The notes under the pieces were generated by a model. It did not search any database and had not been told where the DNA came from. It saw only the letters and a program-made list of their open reading frames with translations. From Scenedesmus sp. ARA3 (lineage: Eukaryota > Chlorophyta > Chlorophyceae > Sphaeropleales > Scenedesmaceae): a DNA stretch of 30,814 bases. Made by a program: the position numbers and the translations under genes. Where the stretch lies: the NCBI GenBank assembly GCA_004335835.1, contig RWJK01000847.1, positions 1 through 30,814 on the forward strand. Reading direction: 5' to 3'. Positions 21,052 to 30,814 of the stretch are shown in pieces; the stretch's first letter is position 1, and the number at the start of each line of letters is the position of its first letter.

Positions 21052-22010
21052 ATGCCACCTTCACAGCAGCAGCAGAAGGAGAAGGCATGCATCGCTGCTT
21101 ACTTGCAGCAGACTGGCCTGGTGAGCCCCAGAAGCATCTAACATAAGCATTATTGTGTCTCTGTTGTCATGTTCTGCAACGGTTGTCCACTGGCTAAGAG
21201 ACATGCTGCTGCTCAGGCTACTGCAATCAGGGACAGCCTGAAGTCCCTGTTTGCGGAGCCGAGGCTTCCAGACAACCCATACTACTACCTCGCCAGTGCC
21301 CTCGGCGCATACGTTGACCAGAACGGCCTGTGGCAGGAGAGCGACCTCAGCCTACTCACTGCGCTAGACAATGAGGGCGGGCTTGAAGTAGCAGACCAGA
21401 GCAGCAGGCTGTGCAAGCTGGCAGCATGTGGCAATGTGTGGGGCCTGCCGCACATGCTGCGCTGTGTGAGCAAGGAAGGTCAGTGCAGTTGGGGGCTAGC
21501 AGCTGTCAGCAGTGGTTGGAGGGCATGGCGCACAGGATATCGCTGCAGATGCTGTGCCTGTGAAGCAAGGCAGCAGTGAATTCGTTGAAAGGTGGCAGCA
21601 GCAGTAACAGCAGCTGGCCTGCGCCGCTCTTTCACCAGCAGCAGCGCTGCAATCTCTGTCTTACTGTGGCCAATATGCACCTGCAAACGCCTTCAAAGCT
21701 TTGTGTGCATGCAGGTGTGCGGGTGGTGCAGGATGTGCTGTCCAACTCCCTGCCAGACTCCTTCTTCCCTGGGCCCATGCCCTTCAGCAACAAGGACGGC
21801 TACACCATGCAGGTGCTGGCGAGTGTGCAGGTGCGCTGCAGCCAGGGCTCAGTAGTAATCAAGGATGCAGCTGCATGCCATGCGGCTGTCAGAGCCAGGA
21901 CCCTTTGCAGCTGTCTCTGTGAGGCGCTCTCCACTCACCGGTCAAGACAACGGCAGCTCGTGGCAGATGCAGTGAGTATCAAAGAGTCAATGCGCACTTG
22001 CCGCACCATG

Positions 22011-22067
<57 letters not shown>

Positions 22068-25000
22068 GCCTGTTATGCCAGGGCACCACTGCTGTCTGGC
22101 GGCCGCAGTGGATGGAGTTCCCTGAGCTTGCAGTGCGTGCAGATGTGGTGGTGCGGGGGCCCCGCCTTGACGAGGCGCTGGGGCAGCTTGCAGGGCTGCT
22201 GGCTGCTGACCTGGCGGACCTGGAGGCAGTGCCGGTGTTCTTTGTGCAGGGGCTGCAGCTGGTGGCGCCACTGGGTGAGCTGCAGCTGCTGCTGCTGCTG
22301 CTGCTGTGTATGATGTTAATGTTGCTTGCAGGCCTGACACCAGGTGCGGAGTAGCAATACTGGGAAGAAAAGGAAAAGCGCAAGGCGCAGCTGTGAGACT
22401 GCACCTGTGAGGCAAGCAACAACACAGGCACTGAATGATCAGACACACGCAGGCAGATCTGTGATCAGCGCATGGCCCCCAAACAAACGGCATCAGGCAG
22501 CATGCACACACTGTTAATTGCGCTTGGCTGCTGAAGCCTGGACTTTCTGCGTCCTGCTGTGCAGCGGACGAGCTTGCTGCAGCCCAAGCAGCTCTAGCAA
22601 AAGGCGCAGGTCTGGGCCAAATACCCGCCACGCAAGCGGCAGGCAGCACAGCAGCAGCAGCAGCAGCAGCAGGCATGCCACCTGCAGGGTCTGCTGGCGG
22701 ACTGGGTGCTGCTGCTGCTGGCGGTGCAGACGGTGGTCTTTGGACGCTAGCAGACATGACAGCGAGGCCTGATGAGTTCCGCAAGGCGCTGAGCAGGGCA
22801 GTGCTGGCTCACAAGTGTGTGGAGCTGAGGGCAGTGCTGATGTTAGAGGCGCCTGCTGATGCAGCTCACCTGACGGTGAGGAAGCAGCTGCAGCAACTGC
22901 AGCACTTGCTAGCCACGGCGCTTGCATGCCAGTTGTGTGCTGTCAGGCCTGTGGAGCCGGTGCCTGCTTGATGTTTGATGAGGAACAAACGCCCGCGTCA
23001 GCATGCTACAGCTATTAGTTGGCCCAGACAGCATTGCAATGATATCTACTGTGCTCTGTCCAGGCTTTAGACAGCCCAAGGAGCAAAGCTGCACTGCCAT
23101 TGCTGCTGCGCTGGCTGCTGCTCACCAGGAGCGCAAGCTGCGGTTTGAGGTGGCAGTGAAGCGCTACGTCTTCCATTTCTGGCCAACAGTGGAATCCTCA
23201 ACAGAGCAGCCCACTGCTGCAGCAGGCAAGCCAGGCAAAGCAAAGGCCAAGGCCAAGACTGCCTCTTCCTACAGTGTGACACCCCCACAGCAGCAGGTGG
23301 CGCACTACGGCAGCACACCTCATGAGGTGAGCAGGAATATGAGGCACGGCTGATCTAGTGCAACATACCACACACGATTTGCTTCCTTGTGGGTGAAGCT
23401 GTGGACAACTGCAGGCTGACTGCACACCTCGCAGTGCGGAGTGGTGGTTAATGCTGCTAACTCGTGCATTTCTGTGCGCCTGTGGCTGTTTGCTGCTGTA
23501 TGCTTCAGGCACTCTATGAGGGGTACTGCTTGGATCCCACAGCAGCAAAGCAGTATGTGGCACTGTTTCATGCAGACAGGGAGCCGTACAGCACAGACTG
23601 CCTGAGGGCCAACAGCGAACAACTGGCAAACCTGGTGCGCAGCACAGCTGCCAATGCTGCACCAGCTGCAGGAAGAAACATTCACCCCCTTCGGAAATGT
23701 GTCAGGCAGATGCTTTACCTTGTACTTGTCTTCCTGAGCACCATCACACCGGCACAAATGCATGCATTGCCGTCAGCGGGTGTTGCCAAGGTGACCCATG
23801 GATTCATGGCTGCAGCGCTCAGCCTGTGGTCAACAGGTAGCGGTGCAATGCATGCAATCAGTTGCTCCAGCTAGCACCTGCATGCAACTCTGGTTAGCGT
23901 GCCTGTGGCTCCATCCAAGCAAGTTGGCTGTATGCAAGCCTGCAACAAACAGTTTGTGTGTGTTCGTGCGGCACATCTGCAGGTAGAGGCATGCATGCTG
24001 CGCGGTGCCACTCTCGAGGGTCTGCGGCGCATGCTGCTGCTGGTGCTGCTGCAAGATGCCGCACCACTGGGCCCCGGTCCACTGCTGCCCTCAGATCTGC
24101 TGCCGCTTGAGGAGCTGCTGCTGGTGGTACCTAGTAACCAGGCTGAGATGCTGCTGAGTGTGGTGCCAAACCTGCTGCGCATGATCAACTCGGGCGCAGG
24201 CATGATCCAGGGTGAGGGCAGCATGCTTCATCATCATGTTACCCATCAAGCCATAGCATCAACGCCATCGACGGCCGCATGCTTGTGTGATCAAGATGAC
24301 TGTGAGCCACGCACAGATGTACGTCGTGTGTTCAGATGTTGGTGTCTTTTAGCATGGACGGCACTGGGGTCCGGCTGCCCGACATGTCATGTTGCCTGCA
24401 GCGCTAGCTCGTCATCCATAAGTCATAGACTTTCATGTGTTGTTGCAAACCTGCTCACTGCTGACACACCAGAGCAAATCCGAGTTGCGTTCTACTCAAA
24501 ATGGCACACTGCAGGTGTTGTGCGTGAGATGGAGGCCATCTGCTTTGTGACGGATGCATGGCCTAGCCGGCGGCAGGCATGCACAGCTCACGCAATGGCA
24601 GCAGCAGAGGCAGCAGGCCTGCCAGTGGCAGACATGCAAGCAGCAGCAGCAGCACCTCAGCACAGCTCCAGACGCGACACTGCGGCAGCAGCACCCGCTG
24701 CATCAAACCCTACTGCCTTGTTGAGCGGACACTTACAGCAGCAACAGCAGCACGTTCCAGATTTCCAGTTGTCCACAACAGCAGCAGCAGCAGCAGCAGT
24801 TGAGGCTTCAGGTCCTGCTGCCACGCTGGCTTGGCTGGCCAGCTTCAGCATGGAGGGCAGGGTGCTGCAGCAGCTGCTGGGTCTGAGGCCCCGCGTGGTG
24901 GCCGCAACAGGCAGCGGCATCTTCTCTGGTGAGCTGAAATATTGGTCTCCTTGTGACGCACGTGTGCTGTTCCCGCAGCAGCAGCAGCAGCAGCAGCAGC

Positions 25001-25197
25001 ACCGCAACCAGCATTAGGGGAGCATATGTAGCACAGGTAGCTTAGCATGCAAGCCAGGGAGACACGGCGCCAACAAGCAGCAGCACCAGCACCAGCAGGC
25101 GGTGCGGATAGCGGTGCACTGTCTCCAGGTTGTCATCTGCAGAGTGCGTATGCACATGCCAGCATGCCTGCAACAGCAATGGCTTGTCAGTAACGCC

Positions 25198-25230
<33 letters not shown>

Positions 25231-27439
25231 TGCAGGCATCTCTGTGATCCTGTCTCAGCTGCTGGGCCAGCTGCCGGATGAGGTGCCGGCTGACCCTGTG
25301 CAGTGCAGGGCGGCGCTGGCAGCAGCGCGCGGCTGTGTGGAGTCGCTGCAGCAGCTGCTGGAGGCTGCAGCGCTGACGCTGGCAGATGCCCTGCTCGACA
25401 GGTGCAGTGGCGCGGCAGCTGCTCTACCTCGCTTCTTTGCAGTATCAGCAGCAGTCCAGCAGAGGTTGCGTTTTGGCTGCTAGGTTCACTCTTGATGCCA
25501 TCATGCAGGCAGGCAGGAGAGGTTGCAAGCAGACCAAGTGATGGACATCCAGACAGCTGAACAGGCAGGCAGGCAGGCGATACTTCTGAGCATGCCACAC
25601 CTGACATGCATGGCGCTGCCTTGCAGGTGCCAGGCCATGCTGTACTGCTGCTGCCTTGCAGGAAGTCCCACATACATACCGTGACAGTGTGTAACATGAC
25701 AGTGTGTAACACTGTCATGCGCTGCAGGTGCCGTGACGTGACGTGGGCGCTGCACCGCTTTGGTGTGCGGCTGGTGGACTCATCAATGGCGTGAGCAGCT
25801 TTTAGAAACCCAAAGAACCCTAAAAAATGCCATGCGCTGCAGGTGTCGTGACGTGATGTGCGCGCTGCACCGCTTTGGTGTGCGGCTGATGGACTCTGCC
25901 ATGGCGCGCACAGGGTTCAGAAAAGTCGAGAACCCTAAACTCTGTCATGCACTGCAGGTGTCGTGACGTGATCTGGGCATTGCACCCCTTCGGTGTGCGC
26001 CTGGTGGATTCTGTCATGGCGCGCACAGGTTTCAGAAAACCAAACCCCTACACTCTGTCATGCGCTGCAGGTGCCGTGACGTGATGTGGGCGCTGCACCG
26101 CTTCGGTGTGCGGCTGGTCGACTCAGTCATGGCGCGAGCAGGGCTCAGAAGACTAAACACCTAATCACTGTCATGCGCTGCAGGTGCCGTGACGTGATGT
26201 GGGCGTTGCACCGCTTTGGTGTGCGGCTGGTGGACTCAGTCATGGCGCGAGCAGGGCTCAGAAGACTAAACACCTAATCACTGTCATGCGCTGCAGGTGC
26301 CGTGACGTGATGTGGGCGTTGCACCGCTTTGGTGTGCGGCTGGTGGACTCAGTCATGGCGCGTGCAGCGCTGGTGGCTGATGAGGGCGAGGCCACACCCG
26401 AGTGGGTGCTGCATGTGGGGGCCATCACAGATGCACAGGTGGGCATGCATTGCTGGCATATCCCTGAACCCTAACTGTTAAACCTATACAGTGTGCAGCT
26501 GGCCCATTCTTACTAGAGAGTAATGGACAAGTATGGTCCACAAAAGCTACTTCTGCAAATGCTTGGCATTCTGCGAAGTGAGTGGCCAACTGCAAGCGAA
26601 AGCCACGTGGTGCACGAGTGGGGCGCTTGATTTGCCATGGTGTGCAGCCTATGTGATCAGCGTCATATGACAGCATGTGGGCGCCATTACAGATGCACAG
26701 GTGGGCATGCGTGGCTGGCAGCAGCAGCGTGCGGCTGAGCTACTTGTCAGGCTTGGGCCAAATATGCTGCCATCTTAGCAAACGGCTGAACCTCTAGCAA
26801 GCCAGTCACCCTGTTCCTGCTGCTGCTGCTGCTGCCACCGCAGATCCGCTCTGGAGCCGTGGCTGAGCGTGTTGCGCGCGAGGGCGTGATGCTGCAGTAC
26901 GCTGTTGACGCCAAGCTTGACGTGCTGCTCAGCAGCCTCTACGGCTCAGTCACGCAGCCGCCCATGCCGCTCAACCCTTACCCGCGGCTGCTGCACTTCC
27001 TGCGCGCACATGCCGCACGGCTGGACCTGTGGAAGGTGAGGCTGGATGTTGCTGCTACGTTGAGCTGGGCTGCTACGGCTGCTGCTTGTCATCGAAAGTA
27101 TTCTTGATTGTCGACTTGCTGTCATTCTTCCAGGGATGGAGTGACCTCACAGGTATGGTTGCACCTGCATCCTGCGCACCTGCAGCGGCTCTGCTGGCGG
27201 GCTGCCCGTATTTGATGTCGTATACTTTCTTGCAGGCGTTGCGCAATGCATAGCTGAACTCCAAGGTATCCGCAAAGGCTCCAGCACATGTGTGCTACTG
27301 TGTGCAGGAGGACATGGACGACGCGTGTGCGCAGCTGCTCAACCAGCTAGAGCTGCTGCAGCCTCCAGGCTTCATCTATGCAGCAAAGCCGCCAGAGGGC
27401 GCCGCCAGGGCAGGCCGGCGCGCACGGCAGCGGCGCGTG

Positions 27440-27484
<45 letters not shown>

Positions 27485-28682
27485 GGCGGCGGCCTGGACG
27501 ACGATGACAGCGAGTCAGCAACTGTGTATGGCAGCTACGCAGCTGTCACGCTGTGTGATGGCAGGTATGCATCTGTTGGAGTGTTGCAGCCTTAACTGGC
27601 TGTTTTGTGGCACGGCAGGTTTAAGGGGGGCACAACATCACGGCAGGTTTAAGGGGGGCACAACATCACGGTAACATGTTAGCCATCCACTGACAGGTGC
27701 CCACAGTATCAGGGAGCGCATACCATCACCTGCCGGCGTGCATTCCCACCTTGAAATTTACACTCACCCACTCACTCACTCACCACCTGCTGCAGGTCCC
27801 TGCAGTCGCTTGCCTCCAGCCTAGGAGGGCTGCTTTCCGAGCGGCACTGGCAGCAGGGCGGCACCAGCTGCGACGTGCTGCCTGCACTGGCGGGTGACGC
27901 CTGGCTGTCTGGTGCCCTGGCCCTGGCAGAAGGGGACGATGTAAGTGGTAGCTGAATGAGCCTGTCACATTTTGCTTAAAGACGTGCTGTCTTCCTTCGT
28001 GTAACACATAAGTTGTTATGCACTGCAGGAGGGAGGGGCTGCTGCAGCAGCAGGCGGCAGGCAGCGCAGCTTTGGGGCAGCAGCGACTGCACAGAGGTGG
28101 GTGGTCAGAGAGTGGTGCAAGTGCGGCAGGCAGTGCTGCTGCAGAGTGGTTTGATGGACATGACATGACATGGAAGCAACGCACCAGGCATCACAATGTG
28201 TTCAAGTTTTGGCCGGCTTGCTGGTTGCATGCCAAATCAGGGCAATTCATTTGCCAGTAGGTTTGGAATGCATTGCAGCATTGCAGTGCCGACCCTACCA
28301 GCAGGGGTGAGTTCTTTATGCACAAGGTGCATTTCGGCAACAGGTACACGTGTAGTATTAGCGCTGCCAGCTCCTGAGCCGCTGGTGGCTCACTTGGGTG
28401 TCTGCTGCTGCCTGCAGGGCTCCCTTTGAGCAGCCGCGCTTCTTCAGGGTTGATGCCGAGGAGCACCACCAGGTGTCTGGGCCCGACCTGGCGCAAGCAG
28501 CAGCGCTGTTTGCAGCAGGTGAGGGTGGTCTGGCAGGGCTGCACGTGGCGCTGGTTGTCTCTTGCAGGGCTATGCATGTCTTGTGAAGGCGCACGTCAAG
28601 CCTGTCGGGATGCGCAAACTTCATTTCTTTCAGCCGCAGCGCTTGGTCTGGTCAACACTTGATACAGCAGTACTCGGTGCGT

Positions 28683-28719
<37 letters not shown>

Positions 28720-29877
28720 GGCCAGGTGTTGTGGACCACACGCTGAGCCTGCACCAGCACACGCAGCACATCGTGCACCAGCTGCGCATCGGCAGCAGCA
28801 ACTTTGGGCTGGCCACGATGCTCACGCAGCCAGGCAGAGAGGTGGGTAGGCGCTGGTTGGCCCTGCACATCAGCATGCATTGTGCATTGTGGGCTGCTGG
28901 TGTGCCTTTATCTCGCAGCTGTGCTTGTACATTCTGGCAGCACACACTCCCACAAGCTTAGTACACACATATGCACACAAGGAGGCTGCGCTGCTGCCGA
29001 ATGCACGAGCTGACCTATGTGCAAAGACACTCCACATAACCATGCTGGCACTGGCTGCAGGCTGCAGTGTCTGCACTGGCCAAGGCAGTGAGAGCCAGCG
29101 CTGCGCGTCGCCCTGCCACACACGGTGGTGATTGTGTGGCAGTGCTAGAGCTGCTGGCTGCTGCAAAGGAGGGGCTGTATGTGCGGCTGGTCAAGCACCT
29201 GCACTTTGCATACCAGCGAGATGGCCTGCCACATGACACCACCAACACAGCTGCCGTGCAGCACAGGTGCGTGCGGCGCAGTATGCTTCGGCGCACAGCA
29301 GGCAGCTCAAGTTACTGCAAACTGGGAGCTAGCTGCTTGTGTAAACAGGCTGATGGCATTGCGCTGTTGTTTTTGGTGGCTGCTGGCTGCGCTGTCCGGT
29401 GCCTTTAAGCATGTTTGCAGCACTTGCTTGCCCTCCAACATCGCTCGACCACACCGTCTGCGAGCCCTTGCCAAGCAATCACGAAGCAACAACCTCATGA
29501 TACATAGTAATGGCTGCAGTGATGGTGTACTTTGCATCCCTTGCAGCTATGGCTCTGCGCCGCAGCCAGGCTTCCTGCTGCCAGCTGGCGGGTCAAGCAC
29601 AGGCGCTGATGCTGCCAGCTACAGCACAGCAGCAGCAGCAGCAGCAGCACATGCTGCCTGCGCCAGCCCAGCAGCAGCAGCCGCTGCTGCAGCCATTGCT
29701 GCAGAAGCAGAGGCACTGGAGCCGCACTGGTGTCTGGGCGTGTATCAGCGCGTGTTTCTGACGCAGTCGGCAGCAGCAGCGTGGCAGGGGTGGAACAGCA
29801 GACGAGGCGACCCTGCACAGCCCTTCCACTACCACCACATGGTGCAGCAGGTGCAGCAGCAGGTGGGTGACATGTAA
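21052..29877 (+). CDS. Large 19-exon gene, ~1299-residue protein of unknown function
   Basis: Exons: 21052-21120, 21217-21478, 21715-21971, 22082-22274, 22565-22875, 23012-23326, 23509-23634, 23983-24211, 24515-24928, 25236-25401, 26297-26438, 26844-27035, 27308-27564, 27796-27940, 28029-28096, 28418-28518, 28726-28841, 29061-29266, 29547-29877; 3900 nt, all phases agree. The product is mostly Leu/Ala-rich and looks helical, like a HEAT/ARM-type solenoid, with low-complexity inserts: a GKAKAKAK basic patch (about 430), an Ala/Gln-rich stretch (about 610-670), poly-Ala then LDDDDSES (about 945-960) and poly-Ala (about 1215-1240). No signal peptide, membrane helix or catalytic motif is visible. 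The first ~260 residues faintly resemble the FANCD2 N-terminus as I remember it, which is not enough to name it. Exon 6's 3' splice site and the end are the weakest points: a GTGGGT at 29862 could be a 5' splice site. Confidence 0.7.
22011..22067. repeat. (CTG)n run, about 18 units, before exon 4 of the large gene
   Basis: Uninterrupted CTG/TGC triplets ending 14 nt before the predicted 3' splice site (AG at 22080-22081). Confidence 0.9.
25199..25228. repeat. (CTG)n run, 10 units, before exon 10 of the large gene
   Basis: Pure CTG triplets ending 7 nt before the 3' splice site at 25234-25235. Confidence 0.85.
25696..25718. repeat. Perfect 10-bp-arm inverted repeat at the edge of the exon array
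   Basis: ATGACAGTGT, a 3-nt spacer GTA, then ACACTGTCAT. The left arm is also part of a direct repeat (TGACAGTGTGTAAC at 25682 and 25697). The right arm overlaps the start of the first array unit; later units carry the CTGTCATGC part of it. Confidence 0.8.
25728..26370 (+). repeat. Six-copy tandem array of an exon plus flanking intron, 113-115 bp period
   Basis: The predicted exon starts (after TGCAG) recur at 25728, 25843, 25958, 26071, 26184 and 26297, spacings 115, 115, 113, 113 and 113. Each copy encodes a version of CRDVMWALHRFGVRLVDSVM; the changes between copies include T/M/I at one position and S/A/V near the end. Units 4-6 are nearly identical, so the last expansions are recent. Only copy 6 runs on into a full exon with a working phase (to 26438). 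Copies 1-5 break off after ATGGCG into short intron-like spacers containing CTAAA or CCCTAAA-like strings. Confidence 0.9.
26411..26720 (+). repeat. 48-bp duplicated exon 11 end with its 5' splice site
   Basis: 26411-26458 (exon 11 end plus the GTGGGCATGC 5' splice site) is repeated at 26673-26720 inside the next intron with about 4 mismatches in 48 bases. The second copy is a decoy 5' splice site without a full exon body. Confidence 0.8.
27612..27667. repeat. Two perfect 28-bp tandem copies in an intron
   Basis: The unit begins ACGGCAGGTTTAAGGGGGGC and ends ACAACATC. Copies at 27612-27639 and 27640-27667 are identical, followed by a further ACGG. It lies in intron 13 of the large gene. Confidence 0.9.
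28686..28718. repeat. (CTG)n run, 11 units, before exon 17 of the large gene
   Basis: Pure CTG triplets ending 7 nt before the 3' splice site AG at 28724-28725. Confidence 0.85.
29873..29877 (+). terminator. TGTAA overlapping the last stop codon of the large gene
   Basis: The stop TAA (29875-29877) is the end of a TGTAA. If used for polyadenylation the transcript would have almost no 3' UTR, unlike its neighbours, so either the real signal is further downstream or the gene continues past a 5' splice site at 29862. Confidence 0.2.
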
Positions 29878-30313
29878 AGCTCAACCCATGCAGGTTCTAA
29901 TTCACGGCTGTTATCTCGTATACGTCCTGCCTTCTTTAGTTTGTGCTTTAAACAGACTGCAACCTGCACAGTGATGTCTGCGGCAGGGCAGGGCAGGACC
30001 CCGCATGACTGTGTGTGCAGTACTCCACTGGTTCAGGTGGTTGCGTATCGACATGACGACGACGCTCGACACGTAAAGGCAAGTTAGTCAGCGGGCTGCG
30101 CACTGCATCCAGGCAAGCAACTTGAACTTCTAAAACTGTGACTCCCACGATAACGATGCGCCACCGAACAATCCGGCGATGCCGGGCCGGCATCACGCCG
30201 GCGGACTGTAGAGTGGTGTGTGTAGCTCTGGCTGCATGGCGCGCCCGTCTGACTGTGTGCGATGCTCGTCTGACGCACAAAAGTGTAGGCTGCACTCATC
30301 GTGCTGCCTGGAG
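29878..30313. other. Intergenic stretch before the tRNA
   Basis: No coding sequence recognised. It has a short perfect palindrome around one base (ATGCCGG-G-CCGGCAT, 30179-30193) followed by ACGCCGGC, giving a GC-rich hairpin-prone patch at 30179-30204. Confidence 0.4.
30279..30282 (-). terminator. Candidate RNA polymerase III terminator of tRNA-Pro
   Basis: TTTT on the minus strand, about 32 nt after the tRNA 3' end. It is the first run of four T downstream. Confidence 0.45.
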
Positions 30314-30384
30314 GGGAACTGCGGGAATTGAACCCGCGACCTCTCGCACCCTAAGCGAGAATCATACCACTAGACCAAGTTCCC
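30314..30384 (-). tRNA. tRNA-Pro(AGG), 71 nt, no intron
   Basis: Read on the minus strand, the acceptor stem GGGAACT pairs perfectly with AGTTCCC. The D-arm carries GGTCTAGTGGTAT (A-box region). The anticodon stem CTCGC/GCGAG closes a TTAGGGT loop whose centre is AGG, which reads proline codons CCU/CCC. The T-arm GCGGG-TTCAATT-CCCGC is perfect and holds the B box (GGTTCAATTCC). The anticodon arm is the one typical of eukaryotic tRNA-Pro(AGG). CCA is not encoded, as expected for a nuclear gene. It lies downstream of and antisense to the large gene. Confidence 0.95.
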
Positions 30385-30814
30385 AGTCAAAGGGACCGTA
30401 TGGCTCCATCCAGGCAGGGCACTGCACCCGGCCATGCTGCTGCTCAGGGGACACCCCAATCAAAAAGGGCCAGGATGCAGAAAAAAACATGCCCCAGGCT
30501 TTGGTGCTTGCCTGTGCACAGGAGATAGGGGCTGCGAGACGCCTCTGGAGTTTTCTTTGGTGGCGTCTTGTGGCTTGCTATCGAGTTCATACGATANNNN
30601 AGCTGAAAGTAGGGCGAGTGACTCACTCTCGGGTGATAGCTTGCCTTCTCCTGTAACAAGCCTCCCCCGCACACCGTGTAACCCCTCTTCCGGCTTTGGT
30701 GCTTTGCCATGGGTTGAACACATACGTGCACGGCATGCTTGGTGGGGCGCACAGTTTGCTACTGCACCGCCTGACACTGAGCTGCCTTGGATCCGCATTG
30801 GGCGGGCGCTATTG
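30385..30814. other. Uncharacterised end of the window with a short assembly gap
   Basis: No coding sequence recognised; the short open frames on both strands run through the Ns. The string GGCTTTGGTGCTT occurs twice (near 30498 and 30694). The 5' flank of the tRNA lies here, and polymerase III promoters are internal, so no upstream element is claimed. Confidence 0.4.
30597..30600. other. Four undetermined bases (NNNN)
   Basis: Run of four N. It marks an assembly gap or ambiguous junction, so features across it are unreliable. Confidence 0.99.

Noticed and set aside
25728..26438. CRISPR array or satellite DNA
   Set aside because: The spacing is regular, but the repeats encode a conserved peptide with splice sites, and the spacers are near-identical rather than unique.
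25808..26480. CCCTAAA-like strings as interstitial telomere repeats
   Set aside because: They are single or degenerate, not tandem; they simply recur with the exon array units.
27134..27152. 19-nt micro-exon (GWSDLT) in the large gene
   Set aside because: Including it breaks the frame into the exon at 27308, while skipping it keeps the phase.
28568..28677. Exon reading GYACLVKAHVKPVGMRKLHF
   Set aside because: It needs a phase that the preceding exon does not supply; skipping it joins 28518 to 28726 in the correct phase.
30179..30204. GC-rich palindromes as a terminator or origin
   Set aside because: Too short and isolated, with no T run or neighbouring elements.

Overview
The window is nuclear DNA of a eukaryote, most likely a green alga (Chlorophyta, probably Chlorophyceae). 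The signs are genes split by many short introns with GT-AG borders, frequent GTGCG 5' splice sites, TGTAA polyadenylation-type signals, CAG/CTG triplet runs in both exons and introns, chloroplast- and mitochondrion-targeted proteins, and a eukaryotic tRNA-Pro. The order Sphaeropleales or Chlamydomonadales is a guess. There is no operon structure; every gene model below was assembled by hand by matching splice sites and reading phase.

Layout. (1) 1-778 (+): C-terminal part of a low-complexity protein, with a T/G-rich 3' region that holds an ~84-bp minisatellite. (2) 1781-2083 (+): small secreted protein. (3) 5405-7079 (-): HAD-superfamily hydrolase of the plant/HDHD3 type, 3 exons. (4) 7454-9444 (+): chloroplast Rieske-fold protein resembling PSB33, 6 exons, divergent from gene 3 across a 374-bp promoter region. 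(5) 10850-14346 (-): mitochondrial branched-chain 2-oxoacid dehydrogenase E1 alpha, 9 exons, the most secure call. (6) 15035-19550 (+): predicted Golgi membrane protein fusing a GT32/OCH1-like glycosyltransferase to an FkbM-type methyltransferase, divergent from gene 5. (7) 21052-29877 (+): 19-exon gene for a ~1299-residue protein of unknown function, with a six-copy tandem array of one exon. (8) 30314-30384 (-): tRNA-Pro(AGG).

The genes do not form one pathway: branched-chain amino-acid breakdown (mitochondrion), a photosystem-associated protein (chloroplast), glycan synthesis (Golgi) and one large unknown. What unites the region is its architecture: divergent promoter pairs, convergent genes with very long T/G-rich 3' UTRs, and CTG triplet tracts placed just upstream of 3' splice sites in several genes.

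The most unusual items are the GT32-FkbM fusion, the recent tandem amplification of an exon with its flanking intron (25728-26438), and the recurrent CTG tracts at 3' splice sites. Family calls come from recognising motifs in the translations; no database search was run.
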